A stretch of DNA of 64,000 bases, taken from the NCBI RefSeq assembly GCF_021646685.1, contig NZ_JAKJHW010000002.1, positions 620,001 through 684,000 on the forward strand. Direction: 5' to 3'. This DNA is from Pseudalkalibacillus salsuginis (GTDB lineage: Bacteria; Bacillota; Bacilli; Bacillales; Fictibacillaceae). Shown one piece after another: positions 63,840 through 64,000 of the stretch; positions within the stretch are counted from its first letter, which is position 1, and each line of letters starts with the position of its first letter. The translations under genes were made by a program, and so were the position numbers. A model generated the notes under the pieces. It saw only the letters and a list, made by a program, of their open reading frames with translations, ran no database searches and was not told the origin of the DNA.

Positions 63840-64000
63840 CGTCTATTCCATCCTTTCGTTATGTACGTGCAATAAAAGGATAGAATAAAACTATGAAGCT
63901 ACTATTTTCGTATTTTAAAGACTCGGTAAGGTAAGTAAAATTTTTGCAAATACTAAATACGGGTGGACAAAAGATCTTCCTCCAAAACCAGTGTATGAAC

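Noticed and set aside
1-64000. tRNA, rRNA, CRISPR arrays, prophage modules, replication origin
   Set aside because: Looked for by eye on both strands; no cloverleaf with conserved TTCGANTC arm in an intergenic region, no regularly spaced repeats, no structural phage genes and no DnaA-box cluster were found. A tRNAscan run would be decisive for tRNAs.

Overview
The window looks like a chromosomal segment of a low-GC Gram-positive bacterium of the Bacillaceae. The evidence is strong GGAGG-type ribosome binding sites, TTG and GTG starts, compact same-strand operons and close relatives of Bacillus gene sets (putBCP, desKR/des, BirA-box bioY, an IDEAL-domain protein, GH32/pectinolytic genes). No rRNA, tRNA, CRISPR array or phage module was seen. 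The segment is rich in decayed genes and small repeats.

Layout. 1-7.0 kb: proline/ornithine catabolism on the minus strand (RpiR-type regulator; ornithine cyclodeaminase-like protein, proline dehydrogenase putB, P5C dehydrogenase putC; an unrecognised 228-aa protein; a small symporter accessory protein coupled to putP, which runs off the left edge). 7.1-9.0 kb: a frameshifted zinc-dependent phospholipase-like gene, a Nudix hydrolase and an IS3-family remnant. 9.0-14.4 kb: pectin degradation (rhamnogalacturonan acetylesterase; a very large secreted pectate lyase/pectin methylesterase fusion; an AraC regulator). 14.4-22.5 kb: an AT-rich accessory island with a two-gene operon of unknown function (first protein DUF5677-like), a 94-aa orphan, a group II intron with its maturase, and a HEPN-like protein. 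22.6-25.1 kb: an arsenic-response cluster (arsI, a 59-aa Cys-tailed protein, arsR, trxB) with four identical-architecture operator boxes.

25.4-29.2 kb: AraC regulator, VOC proteins, a secreted protein and a small IDEAL protein. 29.4-34.7 kb: a five-gene nickel-type ABC importer (nikABCDE) behind a Fur-box promoter. 34.9-36.5 kb: GNAT acetyltransferase and two orphan polymorphic-toxin immunity genes (one broken). 36.8-39.9 kb: the cold/membrane-fluidity system des-desK-desR with a candidate DesR operator. 40.0-40.1 kb: a frameshifted holin-like type I toxin. 40.4-46.4 kb: LysR regulator, DinB gene and decayed neighbours, NTF2-like protein, a probably leaderless ArsR/VOC pair, lipoproteins. 47-52.7 kb: bioY, TrmB-like regulator with a divergent LysE exporter, an RmlD-like reductase, panE-like and GrpB-like genes. 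53-59 kb: a LacI-controlled fructan/sucrose operon (ABC importer plus cytoplasmic GH32). 59.4-63.8 kb: secreted phosphodiesterases (CpdB-like, GlpQ-like) and a flavodoxin-like reductase.

The genes fit a soil- or plant-associated heterotroph that takes polymers apart outside the cell (pectin, nucleotides, glycerophosphodiesters), imports oligosaccharides, proline and metals, and tunes its membrane to temperature. The least explained parts are the AT-rich island (15.3-22.4 kb) and the arsenic cluster with its evenly spaced operator pairs and Cys-tailed small protein.
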